Source of the DNA: Ruminococcus sp.
GTDB lineage: Bacteria > Bacillota > Clostridia > Lachnospirales > Lachnospiraceae
NCBI GenBank assembly: GCA_023663085.1
Contig: JAMPIB010000033.1
Span: 1-41,335 of the forward strand
Length of the DNA stretch: 41,335 bases
Direction of reading: 5' to 3'
Positions 24,113 through 32,094 of the stretch are shown piece by piece. Made by a program: the position numbers and the translations under genes. Every line of letters starts with the position of its first letter. Within the stretch, counting starts at the first letter, position 1. Below the pieces are notes generated by a model. The model was not told where the DNA came from and searched no databases. It was given only the letters and a program-made list of their open reading frames with translations.

Positions 24113-24988
24113 ATGGAGCTTCGCGTTCTACAATATTTTCTGGCCGTAGCAAGAGAACAGAGCATATCCGGCGCCGCGGAATACCTACACCTTTCCCAGC
24201 CCACGCTTTCACGCCAGCTAAAAGACCTGGAAGATGAACTCGGCAAACAGCTTTTTATCCGCGGGAGCCGCAAAATAACGCTGACTGACGAGGGTATGAC
24301 GCTGCGAAGACGGGCGGAAGAAATTTTAGACCTTGTCAAAAAGACCGAGGATGAGATCACCCTCTCCGACGAAACGATAACGGGCAATGTCTATATCGGC
24401 GCCGGAGAAACGGAATCCCTGCGCATTCTGGCCCGTGCCGCTTATGAACTGCAAAAGACTTTTCCCGGAATCTGCATCCATATATCCAGCGGCGACAGTG
24501 TCGATGTAACGGAACGGCTGAATAAAGGACTAATTGATTTCGGTGTTTTGTTTGACCCTACCGATCTATCCGAATACAATCATTTACACCTTCCTGCCAA
24601 AGACGAATGGGGTGTCCTGATGCGGCGCGACGCTCCCCTGTCCGAAAAAGAAGTAATAACACCGGAAGATCTGCGGGATAAGCCGCTCATCATCTCCCGT
24701 CAGCAAATGGAAGGCAGTCCCCTGTCCGTGTGGTTAAAGGAAGATTTTGCCAGACTGCATATCGTGGCGACTTACAGCCTGATCTATAACGGTTCTCTTA
24801 TGGTGGAGGAAGGCATGGGATATGCGCTGTGCCTGAACCATATCATCAATCCGACAGGAGAGAGCAACCTGTGTTTCAAACCGCTTTCCCCTAAACTTGA
24901 CGTCGGATTGAACGTCGTGTGGAAAAAATATCAGTTTTTTAATAAAGCGTCAGAAAAATTTCTGGAAAAACTGCAGGAATTGATATAA
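24113..24988 (+). CDS. LysR-family transcriptional regulator
   Basis: The 291-residue protein starts MELRVLQYFLAVAREQSISG, has the LysR HTH AAEYLHLSQPTLSRQLKDLE and a full effector domain ending near LLEKLQELI-type residues. GGGGGA precedes the ATG. It is divergent from the Ntn-hydrolase/ABC exporter operon, with a 154-bp shared region that holds its own palindromic operator and the box found at two other promoters in the window. It is the most likely regulator of the shared box, although the paralogue at 16294 is an alternative. The last codons are inside the first copy of a 15-bp tandem repeat. Confidence 0.92.
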   Translation: MELRVLQYFLAVAREQSISGAAEYLHLSQPTLSRQLKDLEDELGKQLFIRGSRKITLTDEGMTLRRRAEEILDLVKKTEDEITLSDETITGNVYIGAGETESLRILARAAYELQKTFPGICIHISSGDSVDVTERLNKGLIDFGVLFDPTDLSEYNHLHLPAKDEWGVLMRRDAPLSEKEVITPEDLRDKPLIISRQQMEGSPLSVWLKEDFARLHIVATYSLIYNGSLMVEEGMGYALCLNHIINPTGESNLCFKPLSPKLDVGLNVVWKKYQFFNKASEKFLEKLQELI

Positions 24989-25018
24989 CGGGAATTGATA
25001 TAACGGGAATTGATATAA
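24976..25018 (+). repeat. 15-bp tandem repeat across the LysR stop codon (three copies)
   Basis: GGAATTGATATAACG is repeated head to tail at 24976-24990 and 24991-25005, with a third, shortened copy at 25006-25018. The first copy contains the last codons and stop of the LysR gene, so the array re-creates the end of the gene twice. It looks like recent slippage or duplication and fills most of the 52-base gap to the J-domain gene. Confidence 0.85.
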
Positions 25019-25040
25019 AAAGAAAGGACAGCGCACCGCC

Positions 25041-26039
25041 ATGACCATACAAGAAGCCTGCCATATCCTCGGACTTACGCCAGACGCCGGACTATCAGAG
25101 ATCAAAAAGAAATATCGGGAACTTATGAGGCAGGTTCATCCCGACATGTCCCGTCATCATAATCATCTTAAGGCGGGAAAATGTGCCTATACTGCACATG
25201 AGATCAACACCGCTTATGCTGTTTTGAAGGAAAAAACAGCCGGCACATCCGAAACGGACATCCGTCAGACCAAAAATCAGAACCCAAAGAAAAAGCAGAC
25301 CGCAAAGAAAAAAACTCCTGTCACATGGAACGCCCCTGTCAATCAGGGCGCCTATATAGAACGCGAGATCCTGCAATACGCCGAAGATGCGGGGGGCGCT
25401 GTTTTAGGACATTTCTGTATCGCCAGAGGAAAATATATGTGGACTACAGACGAAGACTTCTCTCTGTTCCTGCTCAGTCTCTATCAGTGCGGCAGGCAGA
25501 TACTAGATGAAGCGGACAACCGGCTTGGCCGCGATGATGCGCCTGCAGGCAGACCGCAGTTTCAGGCAGAACTTACCTATCTGCTGGCACAGCAGTTCAT
25601 AGCACAGACCACACTGTTAGAAGAACTTGCCAAAGAAAAAAATGCCGACGCGGACGGAAACCGTATTTTCTATATGCCCGCCATGCTGGAGACTTCCGGC
25701 AGAGCGCGCCCGTTTAAGCCGGGCGAAAATCTTTATCCGGCCGGAGTCAGACAACACCGCCTGTATCTGGCGGATCGAAACGGTCAGGAAACGGGATATC
25801 TCTCTTTTCCTGACGATCGCCTGTATTATGTCGTTATCCCGCTTTTTGAACAGAAGGTCGTGCAGATTAAAGTTCAGACCGCCGAAAGCCAGCCGGAACC
25901 AAAGAAAAAAGCGCGGGCCGCCTATCAGAATCTTCATCTGTGGCTAAAGCTGTCTGACAGCGCGTGCGCAAAACTGCCGGAGAATCTGAATCTGCAAATT
26001 GAGAAGGTGTTGAAAGAATATAAGTTCCGGCCGCGGTAA
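25041..26039 (+). CDS. J-domain protein with an unknown C-terminal domain
   Basis: Residues ~1-70 form a J domain: helix II KKKYRELMRQ, the HPD motif at residues 33-35 and a long loop before helix III (HEINTAYAVLKEK). Then comes a Lys-rich linker (residues ~75-95) and a ~235-residue domain I do not recognise. There are no zinc-finger or Gly/Phe regions, so it is not DnaJ itself but a specialised co-chaperone that would recruit DnaK. An AAAGAAAGGA site precedes the ATG. It follows the LysR gene by 52 bases and may be co-transcribed with it; its relation to the lipoprotein cluster is not clear. Confidence 0.85.
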   Translation: MTIQEACHILGLTPDAGLSEIKKKYRELMRQVHPDMSRHHNHLKAGKCAYTAHEINTAYAVLKEKTAGTSETDIRQTKNQNPKKKQTAKKKTPVTWNAPVNQGAYIEREILQYAEDAGGAVLGHFCIARGKYMWTTDEDFSLFLLSLYQCGRQILDEADNRLGRDDAPAGRPQFQAELTYLLAQQFIAQTTLLEELAKEKNADADGNRIFYMPAMLETSGRARPFKPGENLYPAGVRQHRLYLADRNGQETGYLSFPDDRLYYVVIPLFEQKVVQIKVQTAESQPEPKKKARAAYQNLHLWLKLSDSACAKLPENLNLQIEKVLKEYKFRPR

Positions 26040-26048
26040 CGCCCCTCC

Positions 26049-27827
26049 TCAAGGCTCCCAGCGATAACTTTGACCATAGAAGTCAATAAACCTGGCATTC
26101 GGCAGCATCTCCAAATCCGGCAGAACCGGCAAAGCTTGTTCCTCTCCATGGGAATACCCGTCCCAATGCTCTTCCACACAATCCTCTTCCATGCAGATTT
26201 CAGGCGAAAGCCCTATTGTACAGATTTCAGGACAATATTGCAAAAAGGAATAATCCTGCACCCCCGGCATTTCCAGAAACAAGTATCCCAGATGCGGGCA
26301 ATTTTTTAAACAGGAGATGTCCGTTATCCCGTAAAAAGCAGTTTCCCCGTTTTCGTTTTCATACCCGTAATCTGTACGGTCATAACTGCTGTATTCATGC
26401 AGATCAAGCGTCCGCAGTTCATGAAGATATCCTAAAAAGTCCACGTTATCCACCGCTTTTCCGGCTTCTATGGTAAGTGACCTGAGTTTCGTCATTTCTC
26501 CGATAAAAGAATAATCCGCCAGATCACAGACTTTGAGTTCCAGACTCTGTGCTCCCTTAAAATGCCTTAAAAAATCACAGGAAATAAACTCGTCTTCGCC
26601 AGCAAGCGCTATCTGTTCAGAGTGTCCGTTTAACATCAGATACATTTCCGGCACGTTCTCTTCATTCGACGACCAGAAATACGGCGGAGATTTCCGACAG
26701 GAAATATCCGTAATCACGGCAACATCACTGGCCATGACCGGCCTGGCCGCGAACGCTTCTTTTTCCTCTTCCGAAAGCTGCCAAAGTTCTATGAGCGCGT
26801 TCCGCACCGCTGCTTCTATCCTTTCATCTTCCCACTCGATTACATAATCTCCAGCCGTATTGCTCTCCGGCCTCTCGGCATAGGTTATGAAATTCTTCAT
26901 CGCGGCGCTAAACAAATTGTGCAGTTCCGGATAGTTCCAGTCGCCCGCCCCTATGTTCTCCGTCGTTTTCGTATAACCCATGCCGATTTCACCGCCAAAA
27001 TCCTCAAAACTGGCCGCAATATAACGGGTCACATCCGTCAAGGTCGTACTCTTCAACCAGTCCCAGCTATTCTCCGGATCCCAGACCCCGATCACTTCCG
27101 CCATATTCTGTACGCCCAGACGATAAAAAGCCGCAAACTTCACTGTTTTTTCTCCCGTATCAAAATCAAAAGAATACCCGCACAAATCGCAGGCGCCTTC
27201 CATTTCATATTTTTCAAAAGTCAGGTTCGATACCCTGCCGCCGCATGTCTCGCTGCACCTGGTCACCTCCGCCACAAACGCCTCCCAGTCCCGCGTCAAC
27301 GCGTTTTCCCCCATACGGTTAGTCACCGGCAGGGAAAAGGTGATGATTCCGGTAGATTCCATCGTATAACCCGTCAGATCATGAATATCCGTTACCAGAA
27401 ACATATCCCGCTCTACCATATCGGGCATCGCGATATGGATGGCTCCATCATACACAAGTCCCCCTCTGTCATAAACATCCTTCGGTATGTAAATCTGCGA
27501 AGAAATATGAATCACATCCCCCGGTAAAATATAATCCGCATCCGCAATAATCTCTCTGTTTTGCGCAAAAATCTCTCCGTACCGTTCTCCGCTCCCCAGA
27601 AACGCTTTGGCAATCGCCCACAGCGTATCACCTTTCTGAATTTCATACTCCACACTCTCGGCCGACAAGGCGATATAATCCTCCGCATCCGCTCCCTCCG
27701 GTATCTCCCCTACCGGTTCAAAATCTATCTGCACATACGCATAACTGTCTGTTTTAATAAACAGACACCCCAAAAACGGCACTGCAAATACTATAACTGC
27801 CTTTAATATCATTCGCAAATCTTTCAT
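26049..27827 (-). CDS. Secreted LysM / leucine-rich-repeat protein
   Basis: The ~592-residue protein has an N-terminal signal (MILKAVIVFAVPFLGCLFIK). Next is a LysM domain (YEIQKGDTLWAIAKAFLGSG ... NREIIADADYILPGDVIHI) that should bind peptidoglycan. A middle region has two CxxC pairs (CSETC; CDLC), and a C-terminal leucine-rich-repeat stretch follows (residues ~400-590, e.g. LRSLTIEAG, LRTLDLHEY, LGYLFLEMPG). GGAGAGG lies seven bases before the ATG at 27827. It ends convergent with the J-domain gene, nine bases apart. A cell-wall-bound recognition protein is likely. Its promoter has four phased TTGCAT repeats. Confidence 0.82.
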   Translation of the reverse strand: MKDLRMILKAVIVFAVPFLGCLFIKTDSYAYVQIDFEPVGEIPEGADAEDYIALSAESVEYEIQKGDTLWAIAKAFLGSGERYGEIFAQNREIIADADYILPGDVIHISSQIYIPKDVYDRGGLVYDGAIHIAMPDMVERDMFLVTDIHDLTGYTMESTGIITFSLPVTNRMGENALTRDWEAFVAEVTRCSETCGGRVSNLTFEKYEMEGACDLCGYSFDFDTGEKTVKFAAFYRLGVQNMAEVIGVWDPENSWDWLKSTTLTDVTRYIAASFEDFGGEIGMGYTKTTENIGAGDWNYPELHNLFSAAMKNFITYAERPESNTAGDYVIEWEDERIEAAVRNALIELWQLSEEEKEAFAARPVMASDVAVITDISCRKSPPYFWSSNEENVPEMYLMLNGHSEQIALAGEDEFISCDFLRHFKGAQSLELKVCDLADYSFIGEMTKLRSLTIEAGKAVDNVDFLGYLHELRTLDLHEYSSYDRTDYGYENENGETAFYGITDISCLKNCPHLGYLFLEMPGVQDYSFLQYCPEICTIGLSPEICMEEDCVEEHWDGYSHGEEQALPVLPDLEMLPNARFIDFYGQSYRWEP

Positions 27828-27878
27828 CCCCTGTCCTCTCCGCAGATTCACAATCCCCTATCCCTACTCCTATCCCCC

Positions 27879-27931
27879 ATTATATCCCTTGATTGCATCA
27901 TTTTTGCATCATAATTGCATCCTATTTGCAT
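27879..27931 (-). promoter_or_regulatory. Promoter of the LysM/LRR gene with four 11-bp-phased TTGCAT repeats
   Basis: A perfect TATAAT (minus strand, 27879-27884) has only a weak -35 (GCAAAA, 27902-27907). TTGCAT occurs at 27893, 27904, 27915 and 27926 on the plus strand, each exactly 11 bp apart, running through and upstream of the -35. One copy per helical turn on the same DNA face suggests cooperative binding of an activator or repressor. No regulator gene adjacent to it is obvious. Confidence 0.6.
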
Positions 27932-27960
27932 ATTCTCACACCAAAAATTTCCTATATAAC

Positions 27961-27995
27961 AAAAAAACCACCGCCCTGTCCAACCAGCGCGATGG
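27961..27995 (-). terminator. Rho-independent terminator of the TrpXYZ-type operon
   Basis: Read on the minus strand, CCATCGC pairs with GCGGTGG (plus-strand arms 27968-27974 and 27989-27995), with an inner CTG/CAG extension. A run of seven T follows. It lies 17 bases after the ATPase stop codon. Confidence 0.8.
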
Positions 27996-28011
27996 CCTCT
28001 CTTCCCAATCT

Positions 28012-28815
28012 TTATTTCGACAACAATATCCTGTCATTATCCATCTGTCTTCCGGCGCAGAGTTGAAACTGCCTTAGCAAATCTTCCACCGTCAGCCTGC
28101 TTCTCTCCTCACCTTTTACATCAAAAACAATGTTCCCGCCGTCCATCATCAGTGTGCGGTTCCCCATTTCCAGCGCCTGATGCATATTATGCGTGACCAT
28201 CAGACAGGTGATCTTTCTTTCCGCAATGATCTCTCTGGTCAGTTCCAATACTTTTCCTGCCGTCGTGGGGTCCAGCGCCGCCGTGTGTTCGTCAAGAAGC
28301 AGTATCCTGGGGGTTACAAGCGTGGCCATGAGCAGCGTCAGCGCCTGCCTCTGTCCACCGGAAAGCAGTCCTACAGGCTGTTTCATCCTGTCTTCCAGTC
28401 CCATGTTAAGCAGAGAAAGCTGTTCTTTGAATTTCTGTTTATCTTTGCTGCTGATACGGCTGAAATACGCGTGCCTGGCAGTCGTGGCCCGCAGATAGGC
28501 CAGCGTCATATTTTCCTCTATCGTCATATGCGGCGCCGTTCCTTTCAGAGGGTCCTGAAAGAGATGGCCGATAACCTTGCTTCTAAGATGCTCTTTTTGA
28601 TAAGTGATATCTTCACCGGCCAGAATGATCTGCCCTTCATCGACATAAAAATTCCCCGTAATAGCGTTAAATAACGTCGATTTCCCAGCGCCGTTACTAC
28701 CGACAATAGTCGCAAAATCACCGTCTTCCAGATGCAGGTCTATCTTATCCAGAGCCTTTTTTTCATTGACCGTGCCCGGATTGAACGTTTTGGAAACCTT
28801 TTTCATGGTCAGCAT
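28012..28815 (-). CDS. trpZ: ABC transporter ATPase, TrpZ-type
   Basis: The 267-residue protein has Walker A GSNGAGKSTL, a Q-loop HLFQDPLKGTAPHMT typical of the COG1101 group, signature LLSGGQRQALTLLM, Walker B ILLLDEHTAALDP (His in place of the usual Pro) and switch VTHNMHQA. In Gram-positive bacteria this trio is predicted to import tryptophan or related compounds. It overlaps the permease gene by seven bases and ends at a strong terminator. The gene name follows the predicted TrpXYZ family, not substrate evidence. Confidence 0.85.
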   Translation of the reverse strand: MLTMKKVSKTFNPGTVNEKKALDKIDLHLEDGDFATIVGSNGAGKSTLFNAITGNFYVDEGQIILAGEDITYQKEHLRSKVIGHLFQDPLKGTAPHMTIEENMTLAYLRATTARHAYFSRISSKDKQKFKEQLSLLNMGLEDRMKQPVGLLSGGQRQALTLLMATLVTPRILLLDEHTAALDPTTAGKVLELTREIIAERKITCLMVTHNMHQALEMGNRTLMMDGGNIVFDVKGEERSRLTVEDLLRQFQLCAGRQMDNDRILLSK

Positions 28816-29756
28816 ATACTTCCACCGCCCTTCTTATTCATACGCATGGAAACGCTCTTCTGTTTATAAAAGCCGGCCTTTTCCTTCAAATACGGGAAAG
28901 AAATGGCCACAGCCACGATGATGGCCGACACTAACTTCAAGGCTTCTGCCGGAACGTTCATCCGCAGCGCGATGGAGACAATAAAGCGGTACAGGCAGCT
29001 GCCCAGAATGACGCCGATGACTTTCTTTAATATACTTCCCTTGCCGATCAGCGTCTCGCCAATGATCAGACTGGCCAGTGCGATCGTTACCATACCGGTT
29101 CCCAGATTGATATCGCAGGATTTCTGATACTGTCCCAGGATTGCCCCGGAAAGCCCGGTCAGCGCGTTGGCCACACACAACCCTACCGTGATCATAAAGG
29201 TCGGATTAATGCTCGAAGCGCGCACCATATACTCGTTATCTCCCGTCGCCCGAATGGATAGCCCCAGTCGGGTATTTAAAAACCAGACAAGTAAAATGCC
29301 GACCAGTACGACAATGAGAAAAGCGATCAGAAACTTATACCAGTCCTGATACCAGGAGGCATCTGTCACGTCTTGGGCCAGAGAGAACATCGTATCGCAG
29401 GCAAACAGATTGACCATTGAGGAAAAATCCATCACCGCGATATTAATGGTATAAAGTCCCGTATTCACGATGATCCCCGCCAGAATAGAAGGCACGCCCA
29501 TCTTCGTCTGCAAAAAAGCCGTAATAAACCCGGAGCAGATACCCGCTCCCATCGCCGCAAACAGCGCCAGAAACGGATGCCCGCTAAGCGTCACCATCGC
29601 CCCGACCGCACAGCCGAGCGTAAAGCATCCGTCGGTCGATAGATCCGCAATATTCAAGATACTGAAAGAAATAAAAAGTGCCAGCGCCACCAGCGCATAA
29701 ATGCAGCCTAATTCCAATGCGCGCTGTACGATTGATATTGTAAATATTGAACTCAT
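28809..29756 (-). CDS. trpY: ABC transporter permease, TrpY-type
   Basis: The 315-residue membrane protein has about eight to nine helices and the COG4120 / branched-chain-permease-like pattern (ALGCIYALVALALFISFSIL; LFAAMGAGICSGFITAFLQT; GVPSILAGIIVNTGLYTINI; NALTGLSGAILGQYQ). It forms the membrane channel for the substrate-binding lipoprotein encoded 66 bases upstream and the ATPase overlapping its 3' end. Confidence 0.88.
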   Translation of the reverse strand: MSSIFTISIVQRALELGCIYALVALALFISFSILNIADLSTDGCFTLGCAVGAMVTLSGHPFLALFAAMGAGICSGFITAFLQTKMGVPSILAGIIVNTGLYTINIAVMDFSSMVNLFACDTMFSLAQDVTDASWYQDWYKFLIAFLIVVLVGILLVWFLNTRLGLSIRATGDNEYMVRASSINPTFMITVGLCVANALTGLSGAILGQYQKSCDINLGTGMVTIALASLIIGETLIGKGSILKKVIGVILGSCLYRFIVSIALRMNVPAEALKLVSAIIVAVAISFPYLKEKAGFYKQKSVSMRMNKKGGGSIC

Positions 29757-29822
29757 CTAAATCCTTTCCTCTCCCACGGAAGTTTATATGCCTGCAAACC
29801 TCCAGCCCGAACATAGATTTCT

Positions 29823-30890
29823 CTAGTTGGAAAACTCTTCCGCCGTCTGAATTTCTACAAGATTCGTGCACATATCCGCAAACATGCCATAATCCAGACC
29901 GATCGCCTCCGCTGTCTCCGTATTGACCGTAGCGATACCATTATCCATCATCACGACTGGCGTAGACGCCGGATCGGCTCCGTTTACCAGAATCTCCACG
30001 ACCATATCCGCCGTAGCCGTTCCCAGCTCTTCGTAATTAACGCCGTATCCCAAGAACGCTCCGTTTAAGGCAAAGGAATCCGCGCCGCAGTAATGCGGAA
30101 CGCCCGCGTCGATGAATTTCTCATAGATTGCCAGTTCCGCCGTCATAACGTTATTGTCGGTCGGTGTAAAAACAGCTTCTGCTCCGGCCGCGACTAAGGC
30201 ATCCGCCGCCAGTGAAATTTCGCCGTTATTCGTACCGGTCTTTTCCACTACCGTTACGCCCTTTTCTTCACAATACGCCTTAGCCGCCGCGATGGCCGCC
30301 GTGGAAGAATCCTGACTCTTATCGTATAAAAGACCTACCGTTCCAATATCCGGATCAGCCGCAAACATCAGATCAAAAACGGCGTCTGTATTCAAAGCAT
30401 CGGAAGTTCCCGTTATGTTGGAACCCGGCGCGTTTAAATCTGCGACAAGTCCCGCTCCTATCGGATCAGAAACCGCCGAAAATACGATGGGGATCAGACT
30501 GCCGTCCTCCCGCGGACTTTCCGCAGTCGCATTCTGCATGACCATAGCGACCGGCGTTGCTACAGGCACAATGATATCCACTTCCGAAGCGATCAAGTCC
30601 GTGGCGATCTGGTTCATGGTCGTTGCATCCGCCTGACCGTTATACGTATAATCCGCATAATCGAAAGTAACGCCAAGTTCCGCGCCTTTGGCATCAAGCT
30701 GCGCCTGCACGGCCGACACGATCTGATTTAACGACGCATCGTCAACATACTGTACGATAGCTACCTTGTAAGTCTTTCCATCCGCGGATGTATCCGCAGC
30801 GGAGTCATTTCCGTTTCCATTACCACAGCCTGTTACCATAGCTGCCATCGTTGTTACTGCCATGAGTAACGCCAAAATTTTCTTTTTCAT
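29823..30890 (-). CDS. trpX: ABC transporter substrate-binding lipoprotein, TrpX-type
   Basis: The 355-residue precursor has a signal with lipobox MVTGC (Cys22), a short Asp/Ser/Gly linker and an ABC_sub_bind (PF04392) domain: VAIVQYVDDASLNQIVSAVQ, VDIIVPVATPVAMVMQN, PIVFSAVSDPIGAGLV and the C-terminal GVNYEELGTATADMVVEIL. Members bind aromatic amino acids or related ligands. AAGGAG precedes the ATG. The gene is first in the operon, behind a T-box-type antiterminator, which fits control by an uncharged tRNA; which amino acid cannot be read because no specifier stem is visible. Confidence 0.88.
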   Translation of the reverse strand: MKKKILALLMAVTTMAAMVTGCGNGNGNDSAADTSADGKTYKVAIVQYVDDASLNQIVSAVQAQLDAKGAELGVTFDYADYTYNGQADATTMNQIATDLIASEVDIIVPVATPVAMVMQNATAESPREDGSLIPIVFSAVSDPIGAGLVADLNAPGSNITGTSDALNTDAVFDLMFAADPDIGTVGLLYDKSQDSSTAAIAAAKAYCEEKGVTVVEKTGTNNGEISLAADALVAAGAEAVFTPTDNNVMTAELAIYEKFIDAGVPHYCGADSFALNGAFLGYGVNYEELGTATADMVVEILVNGADPASTPVVMMDNGIATVNTETAEAIGLDYGMFADMCTNLVEIQTAEEFSN

Positions 30891-30940
30891 AATAGTTTCT
30901 CCTTCTTAACTGAAAATTTTTTATGATGCCCCTGCACAAT

Positions 30941-31018
30941 CGAGTAGGGAAGACGAGTCTTCCCTACTCGCCGCGCGGGGCGCACGCTGCCTTGGCAGCA
31001 TATTCCACTGTGCGCCCC
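30941..31018. repeat. Two GC-rich hairpins in the trpX leader (possible palindromic element)
   Basis: CGAGTAGGGAAGA (30941-30953) pairs perfectly with 30958-30970 around a four-base loop. Next to it GGGGCGCAC (30977-30985) pairs with 31010-31018, enclosing GCTGCC-tt-GGCAGC (30986-30999). The block is much richer in GC than the flanks and lies between the T-box terminator and the trpX ribosome binding site. It looks like an inserted repetitive palindromic element. No second copy is in this window, so this is not confirmed. Confidence 0.6.
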
Positions 31019-31026
31019 TGTGCATA

Positions 31027-31060
31027 TAAAAACCGTCCCAAGCATCATGCCTGAGACGGT
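31027..31060 (-). terminator. Terminator of the T-box leader
   Basis: ACCGTC (minus, plus-strand 31055-31060) pairs with GACGGT (31032-31037), with inner CA/TG and GCAT/ATGC pairs, and is followed by TTTTTAT on the minus strand. Its 5' arm contains CTCAG, which can instead pair with CTGAG upstream of the T-box sequence, so this terminator competes with the antiterminator. Confidence 0.75.
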
Positions 31061-31146
31061 AATAAACTGAATTATTATCGCGGTACCACTCAGTTTCTTC
31101 TATCCTTTATTTAAACATTTTTTAAAAATATTTACAATATTATTTT
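31027..31146 (-). promoter_or_regulatory. T-box antiterminator leader, apparently without stem I
   Basis: The minus strand contains GAGTGGTACCGCG (31079-31091), the conserved T-box core that pairs with the tRNA acceptor end. CTGAG just upstream (plus CTCAG, 31089-31093) can pair with CTCAG in the terminator arm (plus CTGAG, 31051-31055), giving the usual choice between antiterminator and terminator. A TTGACA -35 (31175-31180) places transcription start near 31146. That leaves only about 55 AT-rich bases before the T-box core, too few for a stem I with a specifier codon. The -10 is poor (TAAGGT at 17 bases), so the start is uncertain. Confidence 0.7.
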
Positions 31147-31256
31147 ATATTACCTTAATCTATCTGTTACAAATTGTCAATACTATTTTTGCAGGAAATC
31201 TGCTATACTGTTACAGAGATAAAATAAAAATCCCCAAAAAGGAAAGGCACACATTT

Positions 31257-32093
31257 ATGAAACTGGACATGCACTGTCATACCAGAGAAGGTTCGCCCGA
31301 CGGAAAGACGAATCTGCTTGATAATATTGCTATTTTAAAAGAAAAAGGCTTCGACGGGATGCTGATCGCCGATCACAATTCTTACAAAGCATACCGTTAT
31401 TACAAAAAACTGGAAAACAAACCGGAAAATTTTACCGTTCTTTGCGGTATTGAATATGATACGTTAGATGCGGGACATATGCTCATCATCATGCCGACCG
31501 GCCTCTGCCCTCGGATCATGGAACTGCGCGGGATGCCGGTCATGTTCTTAGTAGAGGTCGTGCACCGGCTCGGCGGTATCATCGGCCCCGCCCACCCCTG
31601 CGGAGAAAAGTTCTTAAGTTTCTGCAGTACACGGCGCGGGAGACTATTACAGGATAAACTGCTAAAGAAATTCGATTTTCTGGAAGTTTATAACGCCTGC
31701 GAAGAAAACGAGGCTAACGAAGCCGCCCGGAAACTGGCTTTAACTTACGGACTACCGGGATTCGGCGGGAGCGATTCCCACAAGGAGGACTGCATCGGAC
31801 TGGGCTTTACCGAGTTAGAGGAAACCGTCCACAACGAATCCGAGTTCATCCGGTATATCAAAAACGGACTTCCCGTCTGCGCGGACGGCACCCATTACTT
31901 CCACACAACGAAGCAGAAACTCGGCAGAGCCAACGACATCTTAGTCTATAGTTTCTGGTTCTATAATAAGTTCCTGGCTCTGTTTCGGAGCAAAGCAAGG
32001 AAACTGGAACTGTTAAGAAGTTATGACCTGCGCTCCGGCGGCCGTTTTGGCGTCAAATATATCACCCTGACAAATAACGAACCGGAAAAATAA
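31257..32093 (+). CDS. PHP-domain metal-dependent phosphoesterase
   Basis: The 278-residue protein has the PHP metal-binding motifs: LDMHCHTREG near the start, LIADHNSYKA (residues ~37-46), CGIEYD, GIIGPAHPCG and GGSDSHKED. PHP proteins hydrolyse phosphoesters in nucleotides or sugar phosphates; the substrate here is not known. The last ~60 residues are Lys/Arg-rich and beyond the usual fold. GGAAAGG precedes the ATG. The gene is alone on the plus strand, divergent from the trpX leader and ending convergent with the membrane protein at 32095. Confidence 0.88.
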   Translation: MKLDMHCHTREGSPDGKTNLLDNIAILKEKGFDGMLIADHNSYKAYRYYKKLENKPENFTVLCGIEYDTLDAGHMLIIMPTGLCPRIMELRGMPVMFLVEVVHRLGGIIGPAHPCGEKFLSFCSTRRGRLLQDKLLKKFDFLEVYNACEENEANEAARKLALTYGLPGFGGSDSHKEDCIGLGFTELEETVHNESEFIRYIKNGLPVCADGTHYFHTTKQKLGRANDILVYSFWFYNKFLALFRSKARKLELLRSYDLRSGGRFGVKYITLTNNEPEK

Positions 32094-32094
32094 A

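Noticed and set aside
27879-27931. TTGCAT array as DnaA boxes or an origin
   Set aside because: DnaA boxes read TTATCCACA; these repeats do not match. No dnaA or dnaN gene is near, and the array sits at a promoter.
27901-27931. TTGCAT array as a CRISPR
   Set aside because: The period is 11 bp with no long repeat-spacer pattern, and no cas gene is present in the window.
31257-31300. T-box stem I hidden inside the start of the PHP gene
   Set aside because: I read the minus strand of 31147-31260 and saw no GNUG, AG-bulge or paired specifier stem. The region also has the PHP ribosome binding site.
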